NCBI GenBank assembly: GCA_014879535.1
Contig: JACSRX010000042.1
Span: 39,034 to 103,033 of the forward strand
Length of the DNA: 64,000 nucleotides
Source of the DNA: Chthoniobacterales bacterium
GTDB taxonomy: Bacteria; Verrucomicrobiota; Verrucomicrobiia; Chthoniobacterales; JACTMZ01
Reading direction: 5' to 3'
A program made the translations under genes and the position numbers. The notes below the pieces were generated by a model, which did not search any database, was not told the origin of the DNA, and saw nothing but the letters and a program-made list of their open reading frames with translations. Each line of letters opens with the position of its first letter. Position 1 is the first letter of the stretch. This document shows positions 1-9,351 of the stretch, in pieces.

Positions 1-788
1 ACCGACGGATCAATGTCGGTGAGGAAGTCCAGGCCGGTCACCTTCTCGATTTCCTCGATGGAGGTGATGTAGTTCTGCCAGGGGCCGAGGCCGGTGTTCA
101 CATTGGGCGTGAGGATGGCGATGACCCGTGCGTCCTCGGTGATGCGCTCGTTGGCCGGCGTGGGACTGGCCGCATCGGGGATCTGGACGACGATTTTCCA
201 CAGGGAGGAGGGGATGGCCATTTTGTTGGCAAGCCGTTCCCCGGTGAATTGCGCGGGGCCGGTGATCACGAGGACCTCGTCGCCGTTTGCGGCGAGCGAG
301 CGGCTGTAGTTCTCGAAGTTGGACCACACTCGCCGGTTGTTCTGCGAGGCCTGCGGGATGACGTTGCTCATGCGGAAGGTGCGCCTGTTGTCGTCCCTGC
401 TCGAGCGGCGGTCGGCGGAAGGACACATGTGCCCCCTGTCCCACCCGGGTCCGAAACTCGCGGTTCCGATTTTGGAGAATTTCGGGGGCAACATCTCCTC
501 CACGGCCCATGCGTCGGTGCGTTTGACCGGGCCGTCGTCGCAGAGCGAATAGCTCCAACTCACCCAGTTCGCCTGACGTTTGGCGTCATTGTAGGAAATC
601 GCGAACTGGTCGCGCTGGATGAGGTATTTCTTGCGGCTGGCGGGGTCGGCCACGGCTCCATCCGGGTTGCCCAGCGGCGTCTGGTATTCGATGCCCAGCT
701 TCGCCTGGACCGTGGAGGACAACGCCAACACGCACCAAACGAACAGACCCGCCCAATGTCGGACGCACTGCAGACAATTTTTCTTCAT
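1..788 (-). CDS. Secreted DNA/RNA non-specific endonuclease, 3' end cut by the window edge
   Basis: Reading from an ATG at 788, the first 262 residues are visible and the frame stays open to base 1. The N-terminus is a typical signal peptide, with a cleavage-like VQA near residue 29. The NUC (ββα-metal) endonuclease fold is shown by the DRGH catalytic motif at residues 117-120, followed by a MSN-IPQASQNN block that carries the metal-binding Asn. Members of this family cut DNA and RNA outside the cell or in the periplasm. The protein is very similar over its whole visible length to the N-terminus of the 1995-residue protein at 2070-8057. The two are therefore recent paralogues, and this one probably also continues into long adhesin-like repeats beyond the window. 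No clear Shine-Dalgarno is seen. Confidence 0.85.
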   Translation of the reverse strand, partial: MKKNCLQCVRHWAGLFVWCVLALSSTVQAKLGIEYQTPLGNPDGAVADPASRKKYLIQRDQFAISYNDAKRQANWVSWSYSLCDDGPVKRTDAWAVEEMLPPKFSKIGTASFGPGWDRGHMCPSADRRSSRDDNRRTFRMSNVIPQASQNNRRVWSNFENYSRSLAANGDEVLVITGPAQFTGERLANKMAIPSSLWKIVVQIPDAASPTPANERITEDARVIAILTPNVNTGLGPWQNYITSIEEIEKVTGLDFLTDIDPS

Positions 789-955
789 TCAAACCAACGG
801 TCCGAGTGCTGAACTCCGAGAAACAACACTGACTTGATAAAGAATACCATGCCACCCGCGGGGACGCAAACGATAATACGCTCCCGTATTGTGATGTGTG
901 AGGCTTTGGGCAGACCAAGGAGGTCCGGGGCCTTAGCTGTGAACAGAGGGGCGGA

Positions 956-2005
956 TCAAAGCGCGGGGTAGTCGGTGTAGCCTTCGGGCCCGGAGCCGTA
1001 GAAAGTTTCGGGGTTCGGCTCGTTGAGCGGGGCGCCGGTGGCGAAGCGTTTCGGGAGGTCGGGGTTGGCGATGAACTGCTTTCCGAAGGCGACGGCGTCG
1101 GCGCGGCCTTCCCCGATCTCGCGGGTGGCGGTCTCGAAGGTGAACTGCTCGTTTGCGATGAGCGGTCCGCCGAAAAGCTTTTTCAGGTCGGGCGAGAGCC
1201 GTCCGGGTCCGAGCGCCTCGCGGGTGCAGAGGAAGGCGATTTTACGCCGTCCCAGCTCGCGGGCGACATAACCGAAGGTCGCCGCGGGGTCGGAGTCGCC
1301 CATGTCGTGCGCGTCGCCTCGCGGCGCGAGGTGCATGCCGACGCGGTCGGCGCCCCAGACGTCCGTGCAGGCATCGGTCACTTCGAGCATGAGCTTCGCG
1401 CGGTTCTCGACGGGACCGCCGTAGTCGTCGGTGCGCTTGTTCGTGCTGTCCTGCAAAAACTGGTCGAGGAGGTAGCCGTTGGCTCCGTGGATCTCGACGC
1501 CGTCGAAGCCGGCGGCCTTGGCGTTCTCCGCCCCCTTGCGGTAGGCGGCGATGATGCCGGGGATTTCGTCCAGTTCCAGCGCGCGGGGCGTGACGAACGG
1601 GCGTTTCGGGCGCAACAGGCTCACATGGCCGCCGGCGGCGACGGCGCTGGGCGCGACGGGGAGTTGTCCGTCGAGATACGAGGGATCGGAGATGCGTCCG
1701 ACATGCCAGAGTTGGAGCAGGATGCGTCCGCCGGCTTGGTGCACCGCCTGCGTGATGCGCTTCCAGCCGGCGACCTGTTCCTCCGACCAGATACCCGGGG
1801 TGTCCGGGTAGCCGACGCCCATGGGCGAGACCGAGGTGGCCTCGGTGAGGATGAGTCCGGCGGACGCGCGCTGTGCGTAATATTCGCGCATGAGGTCGTT
1901 CGGCACGCGTCCGGCCGAAGCGCGGCAGCGGGTGAGGGGCGACATGACGATGCGGTTGGGCAGGTGCAAGGCACCGATTTGAACGGGATCGAAAAGTGTG
2001 GGCAT
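956..2005 (-). CDS. Old Yellow Enzyme family alkene reductase
   Basis: 349-residue FMN-dependent flavoprotein of the OYE/NemA type, cytosolic; the family reduces activated C=C bonds of enones, nitro esters or quinones with NAD(P)H. Visible hallmarks are the N-terminal LFDPVQIGALHLPNRIVMSP strand, the QLWHVGR segment, the DGVEIHGANGYLLDQFLQ active-site block with the His/Asn pair that binds the substrate carbonyl, the TDDYGG turn, and the C-terminal AFGKQFIANPDLPKRF phosphate-binding region. The reading frame runs further upstream, but the family start MPTLFDPVQIG at 2005 is chosen because the extra upstream residues are low-complexity Pro/Arg-rich shadow sequence. It sits alone between the two nuclease genes with about 60 bp to the next gene. 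The physiological substrate cannot be told from sequence. Confidence 0.93.
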   Translation of the reverse strand: MPTLFDPVQIGALHLPNRIVMSPLTRCRASAGRVPNDLMREYYAQRASAGLILTEATSVSPMGVGYPDTPGIWSEEQVAGWKRITQAVHQAGGRILLQLWHVGRISDPSYLDGQLPVAPSAVAAGGHVSLLRPKRPFVTPRALELDEIPGIIAAYRKGAENAKAAGFDGVEIHGANGYLLDQFLQDSTNKRTDDYGGPVENRAKLMLEVTDACTDVWGADRVGMHLAPRGDAHDMGDSDPAATFGYVARELGRRKIAFLCTREALGPGRLSPDLKKLFGGPLIANEQFTFETATREIGEGRADAVAFGKQFIANPDLPKRFATGAPLNEPNPETFYGSGPEGYTDYPAL

Positions 2006-2069
2006 GGGCGGGGACGATACGGACGCGCGGGAGAACCGCAAGGGAGAATCCCGTGGAGCGTCCGTCCGG

Positions 2070-5000
2070 CTATTTCCGGATGCGGAAGAACATGCCGCGG
2101 CGGAATTCTTCGCTGCGGTCGCCGGGCACGGTGATCGTGACATCAAGGTTGCCCCCGGGGTCTCCGGTGAACTCACCTGCGGGGATCCACGGGCCGGACA
2201 AGCTTGTGGTGTATTCGATCCCGCAGGTGGCGCCGGGCGGCACACCCAGTCGGTGGGTGACCGTGGTCGCGTCGCCCCCGGAATCACGCGTCGGGGTGCC
2301 GATGCTTTCGATGCGCAGCACGAGCGGCCGGGTGACCGACACCGAGACGGCGGCCTGCCCGTTGTAGGATCCGGCGCCGGCGGTGTAGGTGAACGAGTCA
2401 TCCTCCGTCGCGCCGGGTGTGAAGTGGATCGTGCTTCCGGCGAGGGTGACGCCTTCCCCGGTCACGCCGGTGACGGTGAGGCCGTCCGTGCGGAGGGCCC
2501 CCGTGTCATCAATCCAGCGGTCATTGGCCAGAAGTTCCTCCGCGGGAATGGCGACCGTTCCTCCGCTGCTCGTCCCGACAACGTCATCGTCCGCCGGCAG
2601 GAGGCCGGCGATGAAGAAGTCGTGGCTTGCACTGCCGGTGACGTTCGGATCGGTCGAGGTGGCCGTGACAATGTAGAATCCGGGTGCGGTGGGTGCGGTG
2701 GAGGAATCGGCGAATCCGGTGATGTCTCGTCCGCCGTAGATGAAGGAGAATCCGCCGACCCCGGAGGCACTTGCGTGGTAGCCACCGCCGGGCGACGGCG
2801 TGAAGTCCACCTGCATGTTCGCGAGTGCCGCCGGGATGATGTCCGCGGAAAGACCCTCCGGCTGGGAGAGCAGATAGTTGGCGGCGGCCGAGCCCGTGAG
2901 GGTGAATCCGGCGGCGGTGATGGGTTTGCCGGACTGGACATTCGGGTCGCTGAAGGTGAAGGACGGGATGCCGCCCAAGCTCACCGATCCGGTGTCCGAC
3001 GGAAGGATGCCGACGAGGACGGGAGTTCCGGTGACGGCGGCGACGGCCGAGCCATCGTAGGTTTTGCCGGCTCCTGCGAGTCCGGTGATGGTCGCCGCAC
3101 GGAGTTCGACGAGGGATGAGGCGAGGGTCACGGTTGCGGTGGGGGCGCCCGGTGTTTCCAGCGTGATGTCGCCCGTGTAGATGCCGGCAGGCGCGCCGGC
3201 GGCGAGGCGGATGAACACGGTTGTTTCAGGGAGGGTTCCCGTGCCGCCGACGGGAAGCGTCGCGGAGAAGGTGCCGTCCGCATTCAGGCCGACCTCGAAT
3301 CCCTCCGGCGCGGTGACCGTGACGGGTGCCGTGAGGTTGGTTGCGGAGAGGGTGAACGAACCGCTTGCGGAGGCCTCGCCGTAAACGGTGTGGAGCACGG
3401 ACGGCGAACCGGCTGCGCTGATTCCGGGGGCGGCCGGAACGGACACGATGACCGTGCGTGCGGCGGTGGCCGTGTTTCCGGCGGCGTCGGAGGCCGAGTA
3501 GGTGAGCGTGTAGGTGCCGGCTGCGGCTGTGTTCACGCCCCCGGAAATCGTGACGGGACGGACGCCGTCCCTGGCATCGACCGCGGTTGCACCCGGCTCG
3601 GCGTAGGTCGAGCCGATGTTGAGGTTCACCTGCGCGCTGCCGTTGAGCGTGAGGACCGGCGGTGTCTGGTCGAGGTTCCGGAGAGAGGTGATGAACGACG
3701 TGTTGGCCGCGGTGTTCCCGGAGCCGAACGTGAGGGTCCGGGCGTCGGATGCCTGGCCGCTGGTGTAAAAGTCGGCCGCCGCGGCGTTCGAGTTGAGCAC
3801 GTGGCCGAAGGAGCGGTTGGCTGTGAGGGCGTTCGACGAGCGCAGCCGCTTGCCCGTGAATGCCGTGTATTGCGTCCCCGCGGTTCCCATGGCAAGCGCG
3901 TGGATCCCGCCGGCGACGCCGCTGACGCCGGTATTGGCCGCCTTCAGCATGACCATGTCGGTGGCGAGGATGTCGAAGGTGCCCCCACCGTAGGTGAACA
4001 GGGTGGTGTTGCCGAGGTTCACCCGCAGCAGGAAATCCGAGCCGTCGAGATCCTCCGACTCGGTGTTGCCCGTGGAGAGGACGATGAGCGTGCCGGCTTT
4101 GACCGAGCTCCACAGGGGGACGTCGTTGAAGACGAATTTTCCGCCGAAGTCGCCGGCCATGCTGGAGGAGAAATCCTTGAGGATCATGCCGCGCATGTTG
4201 ACCGGCGGTCCGGATGCGGCATCCGCGCTGTCGCCCAGGACCAGCAACTCGACACGGTCGACGGTCGCGTTCTGGTATTTGTTCACCACGACGCCCAAGG
4301 GCAGCGCGGCCTGCTCGGAGGACGAGACGACGCGCAGCCGGTAGTCGGCTGTGGTTGTGCCGTCCGCATTCGAGGCCGAGACCTGGAACGTGTGGCTTCC
4401 GGCGGCGGCCACGGTTCCGCTGACGATTCCGGTGGACGGGTTGACCGCGAGTCCCGCCGGAAGGTTGGCCGCACCGTAGCCGGTGATGGGGAGGTCGCCA
4501 CCGGCCGTGATGGAGAGGCTGAACGAGCCTCCGGCGTAGATCGAGCCGCTGGACGGGGAGGTGATGGGCGGTCCGTTGAGTGCCAGGACCGTTCCGGTCA
4601 CGGGAAGCGACTGCACCACGGCTCCTCCTCCGCCGTGTGTGATGTTGCCACCGTAGCTGCCCGCGGGCGCCGTGGCGGCGAGCCGGACGTGGATTTCGGT
4701 GCCGGCGATGCGGCCGTTGACGACGGGCAAGACCAGGCTGGAGGTGAAGTTCTGCTCATCGGTGGAAAGTTCAAACCCGGCGGGTGCCGTGACGGTGACC
4801 GGTCCGGTCAAGCTTGCGGCGTTGACCGTGTAGCTTTCGACGAAGGACGCGGTTCCGGCCTTGGTGCTGAATGCGGCCAAATTCGACACCGACAAGCTGA
4901 TCGTCGGGGCCGTGGCCTGCACGGTGCCCGACACCGGGAGGTATTTCGGCGTCGCGCCCCCTCCGGTGTGGATGACCGACCCGTTGTTCTCACCCAAACC

Positions 5001-8000
5001 GGCAAGTTCCGAGAGGCGCACGCTGATGGCAGCCGAAACACCCGCGGAAGCATCGGGGGTCAGGATGATTTCCCCCGCGAACTCGCTGCCATCACTGCTG
5101 ATTTCAAATCCCGCGGGGGCGACCACGGTGACCGGTCCGGAAAGATCGGTGCCCGTGAAGTTGTAGTCCTGCGTTGCGCTGGCGAATCCCAAGTTCGCCA
5201 GAAACGGCGAAAGCGATCCGGGCGACAGGATGGTCGAGGGGTTGCGGATCGTGAGCACGAGCGTTTTGCTGTCGGCCCCGGACGCGTTCGAGGCGGTGAT
5301 GGTCACGTTGAACGACCCGGTCGCCTGCGGTGTGCCGCTGATCTGGCCGGATGCCGGCGCGATCGACAACCCCGCGGGAAGTCCGGATGCGAGGTAGGAA
5401 GACGGTGTATTGGAAGCCGTGATCTTGTAGGAAAAGGCGGCGCCGATCTGGCCGGTGGCGGCGAGCGTGCTTGTGATGACGGGGGCGGCGGGATCCGGGG
5501 CGACCGCGAGGGTGACAAGCGCCGAGCCTTCGCCGCTTGCGTTCGAGGCGCTTGCCAGGAAACTGAACGCGCCCGGAGCCGGCGGCGTCCCCGAGATCAC
5601 GCCGGTGTTTTCGTCGACGGCAAGCCATGCGGGCAACCCCGAGGCGCCGAAGGATGTGGGGGAGTGGCTTGCGGTGATCTGGTAGCTGAAGGGCTGGTTG
5701 GCCGTGGCGCCTGCCGTCGTGGGGCTCGTGATGGAAGGCGCCGGAGGAATCGTCGAGCCCGAGGTCACGGTGAGCTTGAGGTCGTCGATGCGCCAGTTGG
5801 CCGTGCTGGCTGTTGGCGATCCGCTGCCGCTGTGGCCGTAAATCCGGAACGAAGTCGCCTCCGAACGGGCGGACGTCAGGGTGTGGGATTTGAGCGTCCA
5901 TGCACTGTTGTTGGAGATGGCCCCTGCGGCCAAATCCGAGGCGTAGTTGTCGGCGGAACTCCGGATGCTGTAAGCCTGCGGACCGGTGCTTGTGCTGCGG
6001 GTGCCGAAGGAAAGGTCGGAAACCGTGAAAGTGTTTCCCGGGGACGGGGTGACGGTGAATTCGAAATAGGCGCTGCCGCCCGCGGCGGTGTTGAGGGTGC
6101 CGATGCGCGCCGCGGCCCCCGCATTCTGGCCGCCGCTGGCCCCCGTGTAGCCGCCCGACATGGAGGTGTTGGTGAGCATGGTTGTCGTGCCGTTGTTGTT
6201 GCCTTGGGTGACGGCGCCCGCCGAGGCGGTGGCGAGGGAACCGGAGGTCGGCGTGGCTTGGGCGAAGTCCCAGACGAAGGTGGCTGTCTCGCTTGTCCCC
6301 GCGGCCAGCACGCTGCCGGCCACCGCGAGGTTCTGCATGGCGGCGCCCCCTCCGGTGTGGGTGATGTTTCCCGACACGGCCCCAACAGGAGTTCCGGAAA
6401 CCACCCGGACGTAAACGGGAACCGCGGCGAGACTGCCCGAGGAGGGAACCAGCGTGCAGGCAGGCCCGAACGAGGAGTCGGTGAGACCGACCTCGAAGCC
6501 GGAAGGTGCCGAGACCGTGATGTCGCCCGTGAGGTTGCCGCCCGAGACGGTGTAGCTCTTCACGGATCCGGAAAAACCCTGGGTTGCGGTGAAGTTGGAC
6601 AGCGCCGCCGTCGAGAGCGTCACATACGGCGAACTCGTCAGGACGCTGCCGGACACATTGAGTGTCTGCGGGGTGGCCCCCGGGCTGGTGTGGGTGACCG
6701 ATCCGGAGACGGAGCCCAACGCGGCGGTTGACCTGATGCGCGCGCTGATCTGCGAGGCCACGCTGCCATCGATGGCGGGGGTGAGCACGAGAGTCTGCCC
6801 GTAGTCGGTGCCGTTCAGGCTGATCTCGATGTCGCCGGTGGCAGTGAGAGTGACTTGGGAGGTCAGTTGACTGCCTGTGACGGCGTAAAGCTTGGCGGTC
6901 CCGGCCGAACCCTGGATGGAGGCAAGGTCCGTGAGGGCCGTTGCGGAGAGGCTCAAGAGTGGCATGGCGCCGGTGGTCACGGTGAAGTCCTCGTAGCTGG
7001 TGTCCGTGCCGCCCGGCCCGGTCACGGTGATGGCGCCCGAGGTTGCGCCGGAGGGCACCATCGCGGTGATGCTGTTGCTGCCGACCGCGGTCACGGCTGC
7101 GGGTGTCCCGTTGAACGACACCGTGGGGGAGGCGCCGAAATTGTAGCCCGAGATGATCACCGGCGTGCCGGGCGCCCCGAGTGTGGGATTGAAGGTGGTC
7201 ACGACCGTCGGGGTGTTCGGTCCGCTTCCCGTGTCGACGAGATTCTTCAGGTAGATGGCGACCGAGGGGTCGATGTCGGTGAGGAAGTTCAGGTCGGTCA
7301 CCTCCTCGATTTCCTCGATGGATGTGATGTAGCTCTGCCATGTGCCCAGCCCGGTGTTCACGTTGGGTGTAAGGATGGCAATGACCCGGGAGGCGGCGGT
7401 GATGCGCTGGTTGGCCGGCGTCGAACTGCTCGCGTTGGGGATTTCCACGGCGATCTTCCAGACCGAGGAGGGGATGGACATCTGGTTCGCAAGCCGTGAG
7501 CCGGTGAACTGCGCCGGGCCGGAAATCACGAGCACCTCGTCGCCGTCAGCCGCCATCGACCGGCAATAGCTCTCGAAGTTGGCCCACAGTCCCTGGTTGT
7601 TCTGGGAAGCCTGCGGGATGATGTTGCTCATCCGGAACGTGGCTTCATTGTCCTCCGTGCTCTTGAGGCGGTCGGCGGAGGGGCACATGTGCCCCCGGTC
7701 CCATCCGGTGCCGAAGGTGGCCGTGCCGATCTTGAGGAAGGTCGAAGGCAGCAACTCTTCCACCGCCCATGCGTCGGTGCGCGAGGCCGAACCATTGTCA
7801 CTGAGCGAGTAGCTCCAGCTCACCCAGTTGGCCTGGTGCGTGTCGTCGTTGTAGGAGATCGCGAATTGCGAGCGTTGGATGAGATACTTCGTGCGGCTGG
7901 CGGCGTCGGTCACGGCCCCGTCGGGGTTGCCCAGCGGCGCCTGGTATTCGGGGCCCAACCGCGCGTGGCTGACGGCGGTCAGCAACAGCAGGCAGGCAAC

Positions 8001-8057
8001 GAATGTTCCAACCCCCGGACGTCCGGAAAAGTGAAACCAACGCTCGTTCATTTGCAC
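2070..8057 (-). CDS. Giant secreted modular protein with N-terminal NUC endonuclease and Ig-like/adhesin repeats
   Basis: 1995 residues. The order is: signal peptide (1-32); DNA/RNA non-specific endonuclease domain (about 35-270, DRGH at 120-123); IPT/TIG domain (about 283-362); two copies of a roughly 105-residue repeat with a TAPxGFEVS-type core and an IxHTGGGA motif; a jelly-roll-like domain; putative Ig (He_PIG) domains; two more copies of the 105-residue repeat; another He_PIG; a lamin-tail-like domain (about 1265-1475); a DUF5011-like Ig domain with YAEPGATAVDARDG; a fifth repeat; YDG/MBG-type modules (KTYDGSA); a cadherin-like module; and an unrecognised C-terminus. No sortase, PEP-CTERM or T9SS tail was recognised. 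It is probably an exported nuclease carried on a cell-surface or secreted scaffold. The start is GTG at 8057 or ATG at 8051 (MNERWF); no Shine-Dalgarno separates them. Domain borders are estimates by eye. Confidence 0.85.
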   Translation of the reverse strand: MQMNERWFHFSGRPGVGTFVACLLLLTAVSHARLGPEYQAPLGNPDGAVTDAASRTKYLIQRSQFAISYNDDTHQANWVSWSYSLSDNGSASRTDAWAVEELLPSTFLKIGTATFGTGWDRGHMCPSADRLKSTEDNEATFRMSNIIPQASQNNQGLWANFESYCRSMAADGDEVLVISGPAQFTGSRLANQMSIPSSVWKIAVEIPNASSSTPANQRITAASRVIAILTPNVNTGLGTWQSYITSIEEIEEVTDLNFLTDIDPSVAIYLKNLVDTGSGPNTPTVVTTFNPTLGAPGTPVIISGYNFGASPTVSFNGTPAAVTAVGSNSITAMVPSGATSGAITVTGPGGTDTSYEDFTVTTGAMPLLSLSATALTDLASIQGSAGTAKLYAVTGSQLTSQVTLTATGDIEISLNGTDYGQTLVLTPAIDGSVASQISARIRSTAALGSVSGSVTHTSPGATPQTLNVSGSVLTSSPYVTLSTAALSNFTATQGFSGSVKSYTVSGGNLTGDITVSAPSGFEVGLTDSSFGPACTLVPSSGSLAAVPVYVRVVSGTPVGAVSGNITHTGGGAAMQNLAVAGSVLAAGTSETATFVWDFAQATPTSGSLATASAGAVTQGNNNGTTTMLTNTSMSGGYTGASGGQNAGAAARIGTLNTAAGGSAYFEFTVTPSPGNTFTVSDLSFGTRSTSTGPQAYSIRSSADNYASDLAAGAISNNSAWTLKSHTLTSARSEATSFRIYGHSGSGSPTASTANWRIDDLKLTVTSGSTIPPAPSITSPTTAGATANQPFSYQITASHSPTSFGASGLPAWLAVDENTGVISGTPPAPGAFSFLASASNASGEGSALVTLAVAPDPAAPVITSTLAATGQIGAAFSYKITASNTPSSYLASGLPAGLSIAPASGQISGTPQATGSFNVTITASNASGADSKTLVLTIRNPSTILSPGSLSPFLANLGFASATQDYNFTGTDLSGPVTVVAPAGFEISSDGSEFAGEIILTPDASAGVSAAISVRLSELAGLGENNGSVIHTGGGATPKYLPVSGTVQATAPTISLSVSNLAAFSTKAGTASFVESYTVNAASLTGPVTVTAPAGFELSTDEQNFTSSLVLPVVNGRIAGTEIHVRLAATAPAGSYGGNITHGGGGAVVQSLPVTGTVLALNGPPITSPSSGSIYAGGSFSLSITAGGDLPITGYGAANLPAGLAVNPSTGIVSGTVAAAGSHTFQVSASNADGTTTADYRLRVVSSSEQAALPLGVVVNKYQNATVDRVELLVLGDSADAASGPPVNMRGMILKDFSSSMAGDFGGKFVFNDVPLWSSVKAGTLIVLSTGNTESEDLDGSDFLLRVNLGNTTLFTYGGGTFDILATDMVMLKAANTGVSGVAGGIHALAMGTAGTQYTAFTGKRLRSSNALTANRSFGHVLNSNAAAADFYTSGQASDARTLTFGSGNTAANTSFITSLRNLDQTPPVLTLNGSAQVNLNIGSTYAEPGATAVDARDGVRPVTISGGVNTAAAGTYTLTYSASDAAGNTATAARTVIVSVPAAPGISAAGSPSVLHTVYGEASASGSFTLSATNLTAPVTVTAPEGFEVGLNADGTFSATLPVGGTGTLPETTVFIRLAAGAPAGIYTGDITLETPGAPTATVTLASSLVELRAATITGLAGAGKTYDGSAVAAVTGTPVLVGILPSDTGSVSLGGIPSFTFSDPNVQSGKPITAAGFTLTGSAAANYLLSQPEGLSADIIPAALANMQVDFTPSPGGGYHASASGVGGFSFIYGGRDITGFADSSTAPTAPGFYIVTATSTDPNVTGSASHDFFIAGLLPADDDVVGTSSGGTVAIPAEELLANDRWIDDTGALRTDGLTVTGVTGEGVTLAGSTIHFTPGATEDDSFTYTAGAGSYNGQAAVSVSVTRPLVLRIESIGTPTRDSGGDATTVTHRLGVPPGATCGIEYTTSLSGPWIPAGEFTGDPGGNLDVTITVPGDRSEEFRRGMFFRIRK

Positions 8058-8174
8058 AGGAGGGTCGCGGCCGGAGGTCGCGTCTTCCGCGGAACTGAAC
8101 CAGCTTGGTAATGATTATACCCCAGACATGCGGTTTTGCAACGGATGTCCAACCGGTGTGCGTGGGGGGTGAGC

Positions 8175-8248
8175 TGCGCCCGGCGGGGTTCGAACCCACA
8201 ACCTTCGGCTTCGGAGGCCGACGCTCTATCCAGTTGAGCTACGGGCGC
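8175..8248 (-). tRNA. tRNA-Arg, anticodon CCG
   Basis: On the minus strand a 74-nt cloverleaf can be drawn. The 7-bp acceptor stem is GCGCCCG/CGGGCGC. The D stem is GCUC/GAGC. The anticodon stem UCGGC/GCCGA encloses the loop CUCCGAA, and the T stem GUGGG/CCCGC carries the UUCGAAC loop. The anticodon CCG reads the Arg codon CGG. The discriminator base is A, and the CCA end is not encoded. The gene lies in the gap between the giant nuclease and the Rieske oxygenase, transcribed toward the former. Confidence 0.97.
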
Positions 8249-8353
8249 GCAGCGGTCGTCCAATAAAGCCCAGCGGGCCGCGGGGCTCAAGCGGCGATTG
8301 GCGGGAGTTTTGCAGGACGCAAGCCGGGGGACCTGTGGTAGCCTCCGCCGGTC

Positions 8354-9331
8354 ATGCAGCAGGTTCCCCAAGATCCGGTGGTCCGGGCAAGCTGGCTCGT
8401 CGCCTGCCGGTCGGAGGACGTTGCGGAAGGGAAATTGGTGCCGGTTTTGCTGGCGGGGGAGGACGTGGTGCTCTGGCGGAGTCCGACGGCGCTGCATGCA
8501 TGGCGGGACCTTTGCATGCACCGCGGGGTGAAGCTGTCGCTGGGGACGCTGGAAAATTGCCGGCTGCGCTGTGCGTATCATGGTTGGGCGTATGACGAGT
8601 CCGGTCAATGCGTGCACATGCCGGCGCATCCGTCGCTCAAGCCGCCGTCGAAGGCGCGGGTGGGGACCTTCCACGCGGTGGAGGCGGCGGGGATGGTCTG
8701 GGTGTGCCAGGCGGAGGAACCGGGGGAATTGCCGCATCTGCCGGAGTTCGACGATGCGTCGTTCCGTTGCATCCTGTGCGGTCCTTGTCCGGCCGAGGCG
8801 GGTGCCCCGCGGTTGATCGAGAATTTCCTGGATGTGGCGCACCTGCCGATCGTCCATGCGGGGACGCTCGGCGTGCCCGAGCGCGCGGAGATCGGAGACT
8901 ACCGCGTCGAGGAAATCGCCGGCGGCCTGCTCGCCCGCGACATCCGTGTCTTCCAACCCGATCCCGACGGCACGCGGCGGGCGGGCGGGGTGTCCTACGA
9001 TTACGGGGTGCTCGCGCCGTTCACGGTGTTCCTGCGCAAGCGGCAGGGCGGCCGGTGCCTGACGATCCTGTTCCATGTGACGCCGGTGACGGAGACGCGG
9101 AGCACGGGGCATTTTGCGATGTTCATGAACTACGGGGATCCGGCGGAGGACGCGGCGGCGGTGGATTTCCAGAGGATGATTTTTTCGCAGGACCGTCCTG
9201 TGGTGGAGTCGCAGCGTCCGGAGCGCCTGCCGCTCGACCTCGCCGAGGAACTGCATCTGCCGTCGGACCGGCTGGCGATCGCCTACCGGAAATACATCCG
9301 CAAGTGCGGGCTGACGTTCGGCACGGCCTGA
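8354..9331 (+). CDS. Rieske [2Fe-2S] non-haem iron oxygenase
   Basis: 325 residues. The N-terminal Rieske domain has the two cluster half-motifs C-x-H (CMHRG) and C-x2-H (CAYHGW) about 18 residues apart. The C-terminal catalytic domain carries the mononuclear iron motif NFLDVAHLPIVH (Asn/Asp plus two His). The layout and length fit the vanillate demethylase (VanA)/pheophorbide a oxygenase branch of aromatic ring-hydroxylating oxygenases, cytosolic enzymes that need a separate reductase; none is encoded nearby. The start MQQVPQDP follows the tRNA region with no gene upstream on this strand. The purine permease begins only 20 bp downstream, so the two are likely cotranscribed and the substrate could be a heterocycle, but this is inference. 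Confidence 0.85.
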   Translation: MQQVPQDPVVRASWLVACRSEDVAEGKLVPVLLAGEDVVLWRSPTALHAWRDLCMHRGVKLSLGTLENCRLRCAYHGWAYDESGQCVHMPAHPSLKPPSKARVGTFHAVEAAGMVWVCQAEEPGELPHLPEFDDASFRCILCGPCPAEAGAPRLIENFLDVAHLPIVHAGTLGVPERAEIGDYRVEEIAGGLLARDIRVFQPDPDGTRRAGGVSYDYGVLAPFTVFLRKRQGGRCLTILFHVTPVTETRSTGHFAMFMNYGDPAEDAAAVDFQRMIFSQDRPVVESQRPERLPLDLAEELHLPSDRLAIAYRKYIRKCGLTFGTA

Positions 9332-9351
9332 CGCGCGGTGTCCCGACGACG

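Noticed and set aside
4200..4420. Possible frameshift in the giant nuclease because several alternative frames look open
   Set aside because: The minus-strand frame is continuous for 1995 codons with recognisable modules on both sides.
3390..6731. 1113-codon plus-strand open frame inside the giant nuclease gene
   Set aside because: Gly/Arg/Asp-rich composition without domains, exactly antisense to a clear modular protein; a product of high GC and codon bias.
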